DNA of 56,175 nt from an uncultured Bacillota bacterium (GCA_949287095.1 CASEFA010000014.1:1-56175); one strand, 5' to 3'. Counted from the first letter of the stretch, positions 24,120 through 34,084 are shown. Notes: a model not told the origin generated them from the letters alone. Program-made: numbers and translations.

Positions 24120-25871
24120 TTATATTCTGGTTGTCATTTTCTTTATTTCATTTATAACTTCCTCTGGTGAGCATTCCACCTGAGTTCCGGCTGTAGTCAG
24201 ATGACCTCCTCCGCCCAGCTTTTCCATTATCAGCTGAACGTTGACGTCTCCCAGAGATCTTGCGCTTACACACGTTACGCCTTTGTCGTTTCTTCCCGCC
24301 ACAAAGGACGCCTTTATTCCTTTTATGTTCAGGAGCTCATCGGCTACCTGTGAGTTTATAACCTGTGCGTCCTGATTATTCCCCTCGCAGACCGATACGG
24401 CAAATCCGTTATCATAGAATTCCGCAGCAGCTATGCACTTGGCACGAACTCTGAAATCCTCCAGATCCGTCTGGAAGAATCTCTTTACCTCCGTAGTGTC
24501 CGCGCCTGATCTTCTGAGCCACGCCGCCGCTTCGAAAGTTCTTACGCCTGTCTTCACGGCAAATCTGTTGGTATCTATGTACATTCCGGCAAGAAGGGCT
24601 TCCGCCTCGAGTTTAATGAGTGTCTTTTTCCCTCCCGCGTACTGAAGCATTTCCGTTACCAGCTCCGCAGTGGATGACGCATAGCTTTCAATATACGAAA
24701 GAGCCGTATTTTCTATACTGTCCTCGGCCTTTCTGTGATGGTCTATTACCACTATTCTCTCGGCGGCTTCAAGGAGCTCCGGTCTTTCCAGATAGCTCGG
24801 TCTGTGAGTGTCCAGAACTATCAGGAGCGTTTCCCTGGTTATGAGTTTTTCCGCTCTCTGAGTAGTTATAAAGCTGTAATTGTCCGCCGCCTTTGCCTGG
24901 GTGAATATGGCGTGCAGGGAATCGTTGACCTCGTCGATGACTATGTGAGCCTCCGTCCCGGACAAAGCGCACATTCTGTATATTCCGAGGGATGAGCCGA
25001 AGGCATCCATGTCGGCGCCCTTATGGCCCATTATCAGCACTCTGTTCGACTGCTCTATGAGCTGCTTCAGAGCATGCCCTACAATTCTCGATTTTCCCTT
25101 GTTTCCCTTCTCTACAGTCTGGTTCTTTCCGCCGTAATACTGGATTCTGCCTCCGTCCTTTACGACAGCCTGATCTCCTCCTCTGCCGAGAGCCAGCTCC
25201 AGAGCCGTCACCGCAAATTCTTCCGTTTCCAGAATGTTTTTACCGCCTATGCCCAGGCCTATGCTGAGACTGGCCGGGAAGTCTGCTTTCGTCTCTATTT
25301 CCCTTACCTCGTCCAGAATGTTGAACTTGCTGTCTACAATCTGTCTTACATACATGTGGTGAAGATATATCATGTATGATGTATTCTGCACCTTCGTGAC
25401 AGAGCCCTCGAACTTGGCAAACCATTTTCTGACGATGGAGTCTATCCTGGCAGCAATGGTCATGCCCACTTCCGACGGCACATTGGAGATAAGTTCATCA
25501 TAGTTGTCTATATTGACGTGGCAGACACAGATCTTTTCATCGCTGTATCTCACCTTCAGGTTTTCAAATCCCGTAACATCTATGAAAAAGACCGTATAAA
25601 CAGTATCCTCATCTACCCCTTCAGACCTGACTATGAGTCTGAAATTCTTTCCGTTCCTGTCCACCAGCACCCGTTTACCGTCTGCAGCTTCCGCGAGCTG
25701 GGATATTCTTACTCCCGTAATCGCGAAAAAGTCGCTGTCGGTTATATCGCTGTATATAAAAACCTCGCCTATGTGCTCATTGACCCGGATTATTTTACCT
25801 CTGGAGTTTACTTCACAGGTTGGAAGCGGAACGTCAATAGAGGATATTTTCTCTATAATCGCTTCAGTCAT
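24120..25871 (-). CDS. gdpP: GdpP-like cyclic-di-AMP phosphodiesterase without membrane anchor
   Basis: A 583-residue DHH/DHHA1 phosphodiesterase that should cut c-di-AMP to pApA. Order: PAS-like domain (residues 12-90, CEVNSRGKIIRVNEHIGEVF), degenerate GGDEF domain (about 110-235, VNIDNYDELISNVPSEVG), DHH domain (RVLIMGHKGADMDAFGSSLGIYR, LLIVLDTHRPSYL, VVIDHHRKAED) and DHHA1 (KGVTCVSARSLGDVNVQLIMEKLGGGGHLTTAG). Catalytic H, D and DHH residues are present. GdpP usually starts with two transmembrane helices and is about 650 residues; here the protein begins at the PAS region, and the upstream 229 bp hold no in-frame hydrophobic segment. A TG-extended -10 (TGGTATAAT, minus strand, 25953-25958) lies about 80 bp upstream. 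Confidence 0.9.
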   Translation of the reverse strand: MTEAIIEKISSIDVPLPTCEVNSRGKIIRVNEHIGEVFIYSDITDSDFFAITGVRISQLAEAADGKRVLVDRNGKNFRLIVRSEGVDEDTVYTVFFIDVTGFENLKVRYSDEKICVCHVNIDNYDELISNVPSEVGMTIAARIDSIVRKWFAKFEGSVTKVQNTSYMIYLHHMYVRQIVDSKFNILDEVREIETKADFPASLSIGLGIGGKNILETEEFAVTALELALGRGGDQAVVKDGGRIQYYGGKNQTVEKGNKGKSRIVGHALKQLIEQSNRVLIMGHKGADMDAFGSSLGIYRMCALSGTEAHIVIDEVNDSLHAIFTQAKAADNYSFITTQRAEKLITRETLLIVLDTHRPSYLERPELLEAAERIVVIDHHRKAEDSIENTALSYIESYASSTAELVTEMLQYAGGKKTLIKLEAEALLAGMYIDTNRFAVKTGVRTFEAAAWLRRSGADTTEVKRFFQTDLEDFRVRAKCIAAAEFYDNGFAVSVCEGNNQDAQVINSQVADELLNIKGIKASFVAGRNDKGVTCVSARSLGDVNVQLIMEKLGGGGHLTTAGTQVECSPEEVINEIKKMTTRI

Positions 25872-26080
25872 ATCTATTCCTCTTCAGTTAACATCTCTTC
25901 GCCTTTCATCCCGCTGATACCGTGCCTTTCGGGGTATAAACGGGCAAGCTAAATTATACCACGAGGGAACACCCTCAAAGTGTTGATTTTGTGTATTATT
26001 TTACCACGTTTGAAGGCAATATAAAAGAGGCTAAAGGAGTCAATGTAATTTTTTTCCAGTAACCTCTTCTTCACATATTG

Positions 26081-26096
26081 AGTTTCACGTGAAACT
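26081..26096. promoter_or_regulatory. parS: parS site, 3' of parB
   Basis: AGTTTCACGTGAAACT, a perfect 16-bp palindrome differing from the Bacillus-type parS core TGTTTCACGTGAAACA only in the outer pair. It begins 5 bp past the parB stop codon. Confidence 0.9.
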
Positions 26097-26100
26097 ATCT

Positions 26101-26997
26101 CTATTTATCCGCTGTTTTCAACTGTTCTACGATTCTGTTCAAATCGTCCTGTCCATAATACTCTATCTCTATCTTTCCCTTTTTGCCTGCGGAATTTATG
26201 GTGACTTTAGTGCCGAAAAGCTCTCTCAGCTCATCCTCCACTCTCGCAGCATCAGGACTTTTCACTTTCTTCCTCGGCTGCTTCTTCGGCTTGTTTATCT
26301 TCAGAGCGAGCTTTTCCACATCTCTAACGGAAAGGCCTTCTTTATACGCTCTTTCGGCTATCTCCTCCTGCTGCTCGGGATTAGATACATTGATTATTGC
26401 TCTGGCGTGTCCCGCCGATATCTTGCCTTCCGATACCATCTGACGGATTTCCTCCGGAAGTTTCAGAAGCCTTAATGTGTTGGAGATATACGGTCTGCTC
26501 TTGCTTATGCTCTTAGATACCTGCTCCTGAGTGAAGCCGTACGTCCTTATCATCTGGTTTATGCCGAGAGCCTCTTCTATGGGGTCCAGATCCTCCCGCT
26601 GCATATTCTCTATAATGGCGACCAGCATATTCTCTTCGTCGGTGAATTCCCTGACTATGCACGGAACCTCTGTAAGCTCGGCAGTTCTTGCAGCTCTCCA
26701 CCTTCTTTCACCGGCCACTATCTCGTAGAAGTTCCCCTTCTTCCTTACAACCAGCGGCTGAATTATTCCGTGTTCGGTTATGGAATCCGCAAGTTCTCTT
26801 ATCTTTTCCTCGTCAAAATTTTTTCTCGGCTGATCCTTATTTGCTCTGATGTCGTTGATGCTTACGTATATTATGGAGTTTCCGTCGGGTTCGCCTGTGC
26901 CAGAGTTTTCCCTCTCCTCTTTCACCACCGGAACCGTATCCGCTATTAGAGCGTCAAGGCCTCTTCCAAGGCCGCCTTTCTTAGATTTACCAGCCAT
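26101..26997 (-). CDS. parB: Chromosome partitioning protein ParB (Spo0J)
   Basis: A 298-residue CTP-dependent clamp that loads at parS and spreads over nearby DNA to guide segregation and SMC loading. N-domain: ISINDIRANKDQPRKNFDEEKIRELADSI-like stretch and the CTPase motif GERRWRAAR. The HTH is YGFTQEQVSKSISKSRPYISNTLRLL; a basic linker (KKQPRKKVKSPD) and the dimerisation domain (KVTINSAGKKGKIEIEYYG) follow. Its ATG abuts the parA stop codon with no gap. Two parS sites lie within 1 kb on either side. Confidence 0.96.
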   Translation of the reverse strand: MAGKSKKGGLGRGLDALIADTVPVVKEERENSGTGEPDGNSIIYVSINDIRANKDQPRKNFDEEKIRELADSITEHGIIQPLVVRKKGNFYEIVAGERRWRAARTAELTEVPCIVREFTDEENMLVAIIENMQREDLDPIEEALGINQMIRTYGFTQEQVSKSISKSRPYISNTLRLLKLPEEIRQMVSEGKISAGHARAIINVSNPEQQEEIAERAYKEGLSVRDVEKLALKINKPKKQPRKKVKSPDAARVEDELRELFGTKVTINSAGKKGKIEIEYYGQDDLNRIVEQLKTADK

Positions 26998-27768
26998 TTA
27001 CTCAGCCTCCCGTTCAAGAAATTCTTCAGCGAACTCCCTGTAAGCTTCTGCACCTCTCGATTTCGGGTCGTACTCCGTAATTGCCATACCGTAACTCGGC
27101 GCTTCCGCAAGCCTGATGTTTCTCGGTATTACAGTGGAATATACCTTGGCTCCAAAGTACTTTTTAACCTCCTGAACCACCTGTACGGAAAGATTAGTTC
27201 TTCCGTCAAACATACTCAGTATTACTCCCTCTATTTCAAGACCCGGGTTCAGGCTCTTCTTTATGAGGTCGATGGTGCTCACAAGCTGACTTACTCCTTC
27301 AAGAGCATAGAACTCGCACTGAATAGGTACCAGAACGCTTTCAACTGCCGTAAGAGAGTTTATGGTCAGAAGTCCCAGTGACGGCGGACAGTCGATAAAG
27401 ATGTAATCGTATTTGTCCCTTATCTTGTCCATGGCGGCTCTGAGCCTTTTCTCTCTGCCCTTTACAGGAGCCAGCTCTATCTCAGCGCCTGCAAGATCAA
27501 CGCTTGCAGGGATTATGTCGAGATTCTCGGTGTTGGTATGTATGATGGCTTTTTCCGTATCAAAATCATCCTGCACCAGAAGATCGTATACGGTGTAGTC
27601 CAGATTTCTCTTCGCTATTCCTATTCCGCTGGTCGTATTCCCCTGAGGGTCTATATCCAGCATTAGTATTTTCTTACCTTTCATAGCAAGGCTGGCGCCT
27701 AGATTAATATTGGTAGTGGTCTTGCCCACGCCGCCTTTCTGATTAAAAATTGCTATAGATTTTCCCAA
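26998..27768 (-). CDS. parA: Chromosome partitioning ATPase ParA (Soj)
   Basis: A 256-residue deviant Walker ATPase. Motifs: IFNQKGGVGKTTTNINLGASLA (Walker A), MLDIDPQGNTTSGIG and YIFIDCPPSLGLLT. It binds DNA as an ATP dimer and, with ParB, segregates origins; in Bacillus it also acts on DnaA. The start is a TTG at 27768, fixed by GGGAGGT just upstream; no ATG is available in frame nearby. A TATAAT -10 (minus strand, 27807-27812) lies in the short gap after the rsmG terminator, so parAB has its own transcript. Confidence 0.96.
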   Translation of the reverse strand: MGKSIAIFNQKGGVGKTTTNINLGASLAMKGKKILMLDIDPQGNTTSGIGIAKRNLDYTVYDLLVQDDFDTEKAIIHTNTENLDIIPASVDLAGAEIELAPVKGREKRLRAAMDKIRDKYDYIFIDCPPSLGLLTINSLTAVESVLVPIQCEFYALEGVSQLVSTIDLIKKSLNPGLEIEGVILSMFDGRTNLSVQVVQEVKKYFGAKVYSTVIPRNIRLAEAPSYGMAITEYDPKSRGAEAYREFAEEFLEREAE

Positions 27769-27839
27769 TTTGCTACCTCCCGTTACGTCATAAATCTGCT
27801 TCGTTTATTATATAACACCTCCACATCTTTTGCCACTGT

Positions 27840-27876
27840 TTTATAAAAAAACAAGGATGTTTCACGTGAAACATCC
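27840..27876 (-). terminator. parS: rsmG terminator whose stem is a parS site
   Basis: A perfect 22-bp palindrome (27855-27876) contains the parS consensus TGTTTCACGTGAAACA (27858-27873). On the minus strand it is followed by TTGTTTTTTTATAAAA (27839-27854), so the same sequence can act as a terminator for the mnmEG-rsmG operon and as a ParB site. Confidence 0.85.
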
Positions 27877-27902
27877 TCTGAAAATCATACATTATACACG
27901 CC

Positions 27903-28625
27903 TTAAAGCGGTGTTTTTGAAGGGGTTCCGGCTTTGCGCGGGTAAGCTTTCGGCGTAGATGAAGATTTTGTGATGACGATAAGGTTATGGTTATATGTGC
28001 CGTCTGATTCATCTACGACTCTGTCTATTTTCCCGCCCAGCTTCTTAAGGGCAACCGATGATATCTTTATCTCCTCCTCAGCTTCCGGACCTTTATAGGC
28101 TATGAAAGTTCCGCCCACCTTTACGAAAGGCAGACAGTATTCCAGAAGCACGGGAAGGGACGCCACCGCTCTTGATACGCATACGTCGAAGGTCTCCCGA
28201 TAGTCCGGGTTTCTTCCCAGATCCTCCGCCCTTCCATGAACGGTGGTGATATTGGTAATGCCCGATTCGATGGCAACCGCGTCGATTACCCTGAGCCTCT
28301 TTGCCAGGGAATCAGCAAGAACGAACTTCTTCTCCGGACAAAGAGCTGCAAGGGGAACGCCCGGGAAGCCTCCTCCCGTTCCTACGTCAATAATTGTCTC
28401 CGCATTCCTGAATTCCGGCAGCATGGCGGCAGGAAAACTGTCAAAAAAATGCTTTATCACGAATTCGCCGGGATTTTTAATCGCTGTGAGGTTTATTTTT
28501 TCGTTCCATTCCAATATACCTTTCATGTAATTTACGAGCTCTGAGGCGATTTTAGAGCTTCCATTAAATTCCATTTCGGCGATTTTGGCGGCTATTTCCT
28601 TTTCATATTTATCGAACTCACTCAT
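27903..28625 (-). CDS. rsmG: 16S rRNA (guanine-527-N7) methyltransferase
   Basis: A 240-residue SAM-dependent enzyme that methylates G527 of 16S rRNA. Motifs: LEWNEKINLTAIKNPGEFVIKHFFDS, the SAM loop IIDVGTGGGFPGVPLA, VHGRAEDLG and DVCVSRAVASLPVLLEY. It overlaps the mnmG stop by one base and closes the mnmE-mnmG-rsmG operon. Confidence 0.95.
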   Translation of the reverse strand: MSEFDKYEKEIAAKIAEMEFNGSSKIASELVNYMKGILEWNEKINLTAIKNPGEFVIKHFFDSFPAAMLPEFRNAETIIDVGTGGGFPGVPLAALCPEKKFVLADSLAKRLRVIDAVAIESGITNITTVHGRAEDLGRNPDYRETFDVCVSRAVASLPVLLEYCLPFVKVGGTFIAYKGPEAEEEIKISSVALKKLGGKIDRVVDESDGTYNHNLIVITKSSSTPKAYPRKAGTPSKTPL

Positions 28626-30514
28626 CAGCTTTCTCCTCCGCCTGACCTTCTCATCTTTTCAAGGTGAATGAGCAGTACGTTTATGTCCGCGGGGGAAACC
28701 CCGGAAATTCTGGAAGCCTGCCCCACCGAAACCGGTCTGATTGCATCCAGCTTCTGACGGGCCTCGATGCGAAGCCCTTCCAGATTCAGGTAATCCAGAT
28801 TCTCAGGCAGCCTTTTCTCCTCCAGCTTTCTGAACTTCTCTATCTGCTTCATCTGCTTGTCTATATATCCGCTGTACTTTATCATTACCTCCAGCTGGCT
28901 TACCGTATGATAGGAGAGAACAGGTCTTTCCGGATCCACCTCCGAAAGATTCTCGTATGTAACCTCGGGACGCTTTAAAAGCTCCGCAAGTGATATACCT
29001 CCGGCAACAGGCGAGCTTCCCAAGGCTTCCAGGAATCCGTTGACCTGAGCCGGCGTAACCTTTGTAGTCTCAAGCCTTTGTCTTTCGTCCTCAAGCTCCT
29101 TCTTCTTCCTGAGAAACCTTTCGTATCTCTCCGGCCTGACCAGGCCAAGCCGGTAACCTTTCTCCGTAAGACGCCAGTCGGCGTTATCCTGTCTCAGCAC
29201 CAGCCTGTACTCCGCCCTGCTCGTCATTATCCTGTAAGGTTCGTTAGTACCCTTTGTCACAAGGTCGTCGATAAGAACACCGATGTACGCCTCATTTCTT
29301 CCCAGGACAAAAGGTTCTTTTCCGTCTATTGAAAGTACCGCGTTTATTCCCGCCATAAGGCCCTGAGCCGCAGCCTCTTCATATCCGGAGCTTCCGTTAA
29401 ACTGTCCCGCGCAGAAAAGACCCTTTACCGCTCTCGTCTCAAGGTTCAGCTTCAGCTCCAGCGGATCGATACAGTCGTACTCTATGGCATAGGCCGGTCT
29501 GGTTATGACTATATTTTCAAGTCCCGCTATGGTGTGGTAGAAATCCCTCTGAACATCTTCGGGAAGGCTTGAGGACATTCCCTGAATATACATCTCCTGA
29601 GTATCGAGGCCCTCCGGCTCCACGAAGAGCTGATGCCTTTCCTTATCCGCAAACCTGTGAATTTTGTCCTCGATAGACGGACAGTATCTCGGTCCCGTAC
29701 CCTCTATCTGACCGCCGAAAAGAGCCGAACGATGGAAGTTCTCCCTGATAACTCTGTGGGTTTCGGCGTTGGTGTATGTGAGCCAGCAGGAAATCTGATC
29801 CTTTTCAAGAAGCTCGTTCATAAACGAGAAGGGAACTATTCTCTCGTCTCCCTTCTGCTCCGTCATCTTCGAGTAATCGAAAGTGGAGGCCAGAGCCCTT
29901 GCCGGCGTTCCCGTCTTAAACCTGCGAAGGCTTAAACCAAGTCCTTTCAGATTTTCCGCAAGATCCACAGACGGCGCTAGTCCCGAAGGTCCGCTCATGA
30001 AAGCGCTGTCGCCGATAAATATTTTGCCCCGTAGAAAAGTTCCCGTCGCAATGATTACGGACCTGACCTCATAACGGGTGTTGGTACGGGTTACAACTCC
30101 GGAAGCTTTTCCGTCCTCTACGACGATTTCCGTTATCTCTTCCTGTATAAGGTGAAGATTCTCCTGATTTTCAAGGGTTTTCTTCATCTCTATGTGGTAT
30201 CTGTTTTTATCCGCCTGCGCGCGGAGCGAATGGACAGCCGGTCCCTTGGCAGTGTTTAGCATTCTGCTCTGAATGAAGGTTTTGTCGATGTTGATTCCCA
30301 TCTCACCGCCCAGGGCGTCGATTTCCCTGACAAGATGCCCCTTTCCTGTTCCGCCTATGGACGGATTACATGGCATCATGGCGACGGACTCCAGATTCAT
30401 GGAAAAGAGTATGGTCTTCTTCCCCATTCTGGCGGCGGCAAGGGCGGCCTCACAGCCGGCATGGCCCGCGCCGATTACCGCGACATCGTATGTACCCATT
30501 AAAATTTTATCCAT
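28625..30514 (-). CDS. mnmG: tRNA uridine-34 5-carboxymethylaminomethyl synthase, MnmG subunit
   Basis: A 629-residue FAD protein that with MnmE modifies U34 of certain tRNAs. Motifs: [22 protein letters not shown] (FAD loop), [46 protein letters not shown] and [29 protein letters not shown]. The C-terminal helical domain ends [23 protein letters not shown]. Length is standard. It lies 17 bp after mnmE. Confidence 0.96.
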   Translation of the reverse strand: MDKILMGTYDVAVIGAGHAGCEAALAAARMGKKTILFSMNLESVAMMPCNPSIGGTGKGHLVREIDALGGEMGINIDKTFIQSRMLNTAKGPAVHSLRAQADKNRYHIEMKKTLENQENLHLIQEEITEIVVEDGKASGVVTRTNTRYEVRSVIIATGTFLRGKIFIGDSAFMSGPSGLAPSVDLAENLKGLGLSLRRFKTGTPARALASTFDYSKMTEQKGDERIVPFSFMNELLEKDQISCWLTYTNAETHRVIRENFHRSALFGGQIEGTGPRYCPSIEDKIHRFADKERHQLFVEPEGLDTQEMYIQGMSSSLPEDVQRDFYHTIAGLENIVITRPAYAIEYDCIDPLELKLNLETRAVKGLFCAGQFNGSSGYEEAAAQGLMAGINAVLSIDGKEPFVLGRNEAYIGVLIDDLVTKGTNEPYRIMTSRAEYRLVLRQDNADWRLTEKGYRLGLVRPERYERFLRKKKELEDERQRLETTKVTPAQVNGFLEALGSSPVAGGISLAELLKRPEVTYENLSEVDPERPVLSYHTVSQLEVMIKYSGYIDKQMKQIEKFRKLEEKRLPENLDYLNLEGLRIEARQKLDAIRPVSVGQASRISGVSPADINVLLIHLEKMRRSGGGES

Positions 30515-30531
30515 TGATTTTTCCCTACAAT

Positions 30532-31905
30532 CTATTTACCCAGACAAAATCTGCTGAATACCTCGTCTATAACGTCGGCCGAGGTAGTTTCTCCGGTTAT
30601 GGCGCCGAGAGCGTCCCTGCATCCCGAAACGTCTATCTCTATAAGCTCGAGAGGCTGCATCTCCTCTGCACCCTTAAGGGCGTCCTCCGCAAAGGACAAG
30701 GCTTCCCTGAGAGCGTTTTCATGTCTCACGTTGGTTATAACGCTGCCGCCTGCGGACTGCTCGGTCTTTTCGCCGACCATATTGTAGATAGCGTCCTCCA
30801 GGGCTTCCGCCTGATCGTCCGATATCAAAGACGTCTCGAGGATTTTAATTCCCGGCGCAAAGGCTTCAATATCGGCAGGCTTTGTCACCATCTCAAGGTC
30901 CGTCTTATTTAAAAGTATGAGAGAACGCCCCTGAGAGAGGCCCTTCATAATTTCAACATCCTCGTCCATGAGAGCTCTGCTTGCGTCTGCGACAAAGACG
31001 ACAATATCCGCCTCGACCAAAATCTTCTTTGAACGCTGAATCCCTATCTTTTCAACCCTGTCGTCGGTAGTTCTGATTCCCGCAGTATCCGTAAGCTTAA
31101 CGGGAATACCCTTTATGCTCATGTATTCCTCTATGGTATCTCTGGTCGTTCCCGGAATCTCTGTAACTATGGCTCTGGATTCACGAAGGAGGCAGTTCAG
31201 GAGAGAGGATTTGCCCACGTTAGGCATACCGACGATTCCGATGGCAATTCCTTCTCTTAAGAGCTTACCGCTTCCCGCTCCCGAAAGAAGTTTCCTGATA
31301 TCGGCTATTACAGATTTAAGGTCTGAAGTAAGCTTTTCGTAAGTAAGCTCCTCTATGTCCTCGTCGGGATAGTCAATGTTGACGGTCATCTCGACGAGAA
31401 TATCCATTATCTTATTTCCGATTGCTCTCGTCTTTCTGGAAAGACTTCCTTCAAGCTGATCTATGGCCGCATCGAAAAATCTGTCAGTCTTTGCACTTAT
31501 AACGTCTATGACGGCCTCGGCCTGAGAAAGATCGAGCCGTCCGTTTAAAAAAGCACGCTTTGTAAACTCCCCGGGTTCGGCAAGACGGGCGCCTTCTCTG
31601 AGAGCAAGGGACAAAGTCCGCTTCAGAGGAACGAGCCCTCCGTGACAGTTTATCTCCGCCACATCCTCGGCAGTATATGTTTTAGGCCCTTTCATATATA
31701 CGGCGAGAACCTCGTCGGTGACGGCGCCGCTTTCCGGGTCGACAATATGACCGTAGGTGAGCATTCTGCTCTTTAGGGACTTTTCCGACGCCGGCCTGAA
31801 TATACGATTTAAAATTTCAAGTGAATCATCGCCGCTGATTCTGATGATTCCGATTCCGCCTTCTCCCAGTGGAGTAGCGATTGCGGCTATAGTATCGCTC
31901 TTCAT
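30532..31905 (-). CDS. mnmE: tRNA modification GTPase MnmE
   Basis: About 457 residues. The N-domain begins [24 protein letters not shown] and includes [12 protein letters not shown] and [20 protein letters not shown]. The G domain has [33 protein letters not shown] and NKTD. The C-terminus ends FSRFCLGK, carrying the essential Cys. I start at ATG 31905; an in-frame TTG at 31920 adds five residues and neither has a clean ribosome binding site. A terminator hairpin separates it from jag, so it may have its own start of transcription or be read through. Confidence 0.95.
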   Translation of the reverse strand: MKSDTIAAIATPLGEGGIGIIRISGDDSLEILNRIFRPASEKSLKSRMLTYGHIVDPESGAVTDEVLAVYMKGPKTYTAEDVAEINCHGGLVPLKRTLSLALREGARLAEPGEFTKRAFLNGRLDLSQAEAVIDVISAKTDRFFDAAIDQLEGSLSRKTRAIGNKIMDILVEMTVNIDYPDEDIEELTYEKLTSDLKSVIADIRKLLSGAGSGKLLREGIAIGIVGMPNVGKSSLLNCLLRESRAIVTEIPGTTRDTIEEYMSIKGIPVKLTDTAGIRTTDDRVEKIGIQRSKKILVEADIVVFVADASRALMDEDVEIMKGLSQGRSLILLNKTDLEMVTKPADIEAFAPGIKILETSLISDDQAEALEDAIYNMVGEKTEQSAGGSVITNVRHENALREALSFAEDALKGAEEMQPLELIEIDVSGCRDALGAITGETTSADVIDEVFSRFCLGK

Positions 31906-31911
31906 ATCCTT

Positions 31912-31942
31912 AAAATTCAAAGCCCGCTTGAATAAAGCGGGC
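31912..31942 (-). terminator. Terminator between jag and mnmE
   Basis: GCCCGCTT (minus strand, 31942-31935) pairs with AAGCGGGC (31929-31922) across a 5-nt loop and is followed by TTTGAATTTT. The tract is interrupted, so termination may be partial. Confidence 0.65.
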
Positions 31943-31949
31943 CGTAAAA

Positions 31950-32750
31950 TTATTTCAGTTCGATGATGACCCTTCTGTACGGGTCCTGACCCTCGCTTCT
32001 CGTTGTAACTCTTGGGTTACTCTGAAGGGTGGCATGGATTACCTTTCTCTCATACGGATTCATAGGCTCCAGCCTTACGCTTCTCCTGGTTCTGACTACC
32101 TTGTCGGCAAGTCTTTCTGCAAGCTTTTCGAGAGTCTTTTCTCTCTTCATTCTGTAGTTTTCAGCGTCAACCACAACTCTTATGTACTCGTCGCCTTCCT
32201 TGTTTACAACAAGGCTGGTCAGGTACTGAATTGCATCGAGAGTCTGGCCTCTCTTGCCTATTACGGTTCCGGAATCCTTTCCGTTCATATCCACATAGAT
32301 ATTCTCACCGTCGGTCTTCGCCGATACGTCTATATCCAGATTCATCTGCTCTGTAAGATCCTTAAGGAACGTGAGAGCAGGATGCTCCTCCAAAGGTTTG
32401 AAGCTTTCGTCCTCTCTTATTATGGTGGACTCTGTTTTTCTGTATTCCTTATGCTCATCGGAACTCTTCTTCTGATGAGAGGATTCGCGATGTGAACGCT
32501 TTTCCTTTCTCGAAGGTTTCGGTTCATCAAATACAGCAGCTTCAGGTTCGGCTTTCTTCTCTTCCGGAGCAGGCTCGGCTTTCTTTCTCTCCACTCTTAC
32601 GAGGGCAAGCTTGGAACCGATACCGAAAAATCCTCTGGATGGCTGCTCTAAAACGGTTATCTCAACCTCATCTCTGGTGGCCTTAAGATCCGCCAGGGCA
32701 AGATCCACTGCCGTATCTATATCCGTTCCCCATTTTTCAGAAACATCCAT
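31950..32750 (-). CDS. jag: RNA-binding protein Jag (KhpB/EloR)
   Basis: A 266-residue protein. The Jag_N domain (KWGTDIDTAVDLALADL...SRGFFGIGSKLALVRVE) is followed by a long charged linker rich in Glu, Lys, Ser and Pro, a KH domain (VDMNGKDSGTVIGKRGQTLDAIQYLTSLVVN) and a C-terminal R3H domain (MNPYERKVIHATLQSNPRVTTRSEG). In other Gram-positives it binds RNA and controls cell elongation. It follows yidC by 20 bp, the usual order. Confidence 0.93.
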   Translation of the reverse strand: MDVSEKWGTDIDTAVDLALADLKATRDEVEITVLEQPSRGFFGIGSKLALVRVERKKAEPAPEEKKAEPEAAVFDEPKPSRKEKRSHRESSHQKKSSDEHKEYRKTESTIIREDESFKPLEEHPALTFLKDLTEQMNLDIDVSAKTDGENIYVDMNGKDSGTVIGKRGQTLDAIQYLTSLVVNKEGDEYIRVVVDAENYRMKREKTLEKLAERLADKVVRTRRSVRLEPMNPYERKVIHATLQSNPRVTTRSEGQDPYRRVIIELK

Positions 32751-32770
32751 TATATATCCTCCGAAGCTTT

Positions 32771-33484
32771 CTATTTCTTCTTGTTAATCTTCTTACCGGT
32801 AGCGTCAACTTTTCCTTCTCTGATTTCCTTTCTCAGAACATTAAACCTGATGTTAAAGAAAATCTGAACGAACTGGCTTATAAACCAGTAAATAGCAAGT
32901 CCTGCCGGATAGGATCTTGCGAGCCATACAATCATGATAGGGAATAAGTACTTCATGATTATATTCATGGCGTTTCCTGCCTGCTGCTGCATAGCGCTGT
33001 TCTGAGACGACATCCAGAACGAAGCGAAAGTGGCGACACCGGACAGGATAGGCAATATCCAAAGGTCAGGCTGGCTCAGATCCTCCATCCAGAGGAACGA
33101 ATGGTGAACGGCAAATACCATTTCAGTATCGTTTCCAAGGTATGTGAGCGGATATCTGAGCAGACCGAAAAGTCCGGATATTACGATCATCTGTATGATC
33201 ATAGGGAGACAACCGGCTGCAGGATTGAAGCCCTCTTCCTTATAGAGCTCCTGCATTTTAATATTCATGGTCTCCCTGTCGTTGGCATACTTTTTCTGAA
33301 TCTCTCTTATCTTAGGCTGCATAGTTGTCATTCCGGCCATAGAAAGAACCTGCTTTTTATAGAGCGGATACATGGCAACTCTCACTAAAGTGGAAAGAAC
33401 AACTATAGCGAGGGCGTAACTTCCCAATATGTCATAGAAGAATGATAAGAGAAAGCCAAAAGGTCTGGCTATTAATCCTAACAT
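32771..33484 (-). CDS. yidC: Membrane protein insertase YidC (SpoIIIJ type)
   Basis: About 237 residues. It places proteins into the cytoplasmic membrane alone or with Sec. Motifs: LSTLVRVAMYPLYKKQVLSM (hydrophilic groove Arg), MTTMQPKIREIQKKYANDRETMNIKMQELYKEEGFNPAAGCLPMIIQM, and five transmembrane stretches ending in AIYWFISQFVQIFF. I start at ATG 33484 after GGAGG; a TTG-type upstream start would overlap yidD by 17 bp. No lipobox is visible, unlike the B. subtilis proteins. Basic C-terminus (KINKKK). Confidence 0.95.
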   Translation of the reverse strand: MLGLIARPFGFLLSFFYDILGSYALAIVVLSTLVRVAMYPLYKKQVLSMAGMTTMQPKIREIQKKYANDRETMNIKMQELYKEEGFNPAAGCLPMIIQMIVISGLFGLLRYPLTYLGNDTEMVFAVHHSFLWMEDLSQPDLWILPILSGVATFASFWMSSQNSAMQQQAGNAMNIIMKYLFPIMIVWLARSYPAGLAIYWFISQFVQIFFNIRFNVLRKEIREGKVDATGKKINKKK

Positions 33485-33497
33485 TAAAAATCCTCCG

Positions 33498-33728
33498 TCA
33501 TTCCAAAGGGTCATAACCTCCCGGATTCCACGGGTGACACCTTAGAATTCGTTTTATTCCCAGTCGGCTTCCCTTTATTACTCCGTACTTGTTAAGAGCC
33601 TGTATGAAGTACTCTGAGCAAGTGGGATAAAACCTGCACTTTCCCGGGAAAAGCGGTGAAATACACTTCTGATAAAACTTTATGAGTATTATCATCACTT
33701 TTTTAAAAAAGCCGTTAATATATTTCAT
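33498..33728 (-). CDS. yidD: Membrane protein insertion efficiency factor
   Basis: A 76-residue YidD protein. [34 protein letters not shown] and [13 protein letters not shown] are diagnostic, with three conserved cysteines. It is thought to help YidC-dependent insertion. Two base pairs separate it from rnpA. Confidence 0.95.
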   Translation of the reverse strand: MKYINGFFKKVMIILIKFYQKCISPLFPGKCRFYPTCSEYFIQALNKYGVIKGSRLGIKRILRCHPWNPGGYDPLE

Positions 33729-33730
33729 GA

Positions 33731-34066
33731 TTATTTAGTTATCCCTGTTTTCTTTATGGCAGATTCAAGGGATCTCTGCACCTGCTGGCATTTAGCATTT
33801 TCTATAGTGCTGCGGGCGATAAAAATAAAATCATAGCCGCAGGGAATGTCGAGTCCGGTAAGTCTGTAACTTTCCTTCATCAGACGTCTGGCTCTGTTTC
33901 TTTTAACGCTGTTGCCAACCTTTTTACTGGCAAGAAAGGCTGTGCGGTTATAATCAAGACCGTTCCTCTTGTAGAAAAGGACAACGTATCTGTCTCCCAC
34001 GGACTTTCCCCTCTTATAGATGGTGGAAAAGTTCTTTTTGCCTCTTAATACCGTTTTTTTTAACAT
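33731..34066 (-). CDS. rnpA: Ribonuclease P protein component
   Basis: A 111-residue protein subunit of RNase P, which trims tRNA 5' ends. Motifs: [26 protein letters not shown], the RNR signature [18 protein letters not shown], and [10 protein letters not shown]. It follows rpmH by 18 bp in the usual pairing. Confidence 0.95.
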   Translation of the reverse strand: MLKKTVLRGKKNFSTIYKRGKSVGDRYVVLFYKRNGLDYNRTAFLASKKVGNSVKRNRARRLMKESYRLTGLDIPCGYDFIFIARSTIENAKCQQVQRSLESAIKKTGITK

Positions 34067-34084
34067 TTTACCGCAAAGTCTGAA

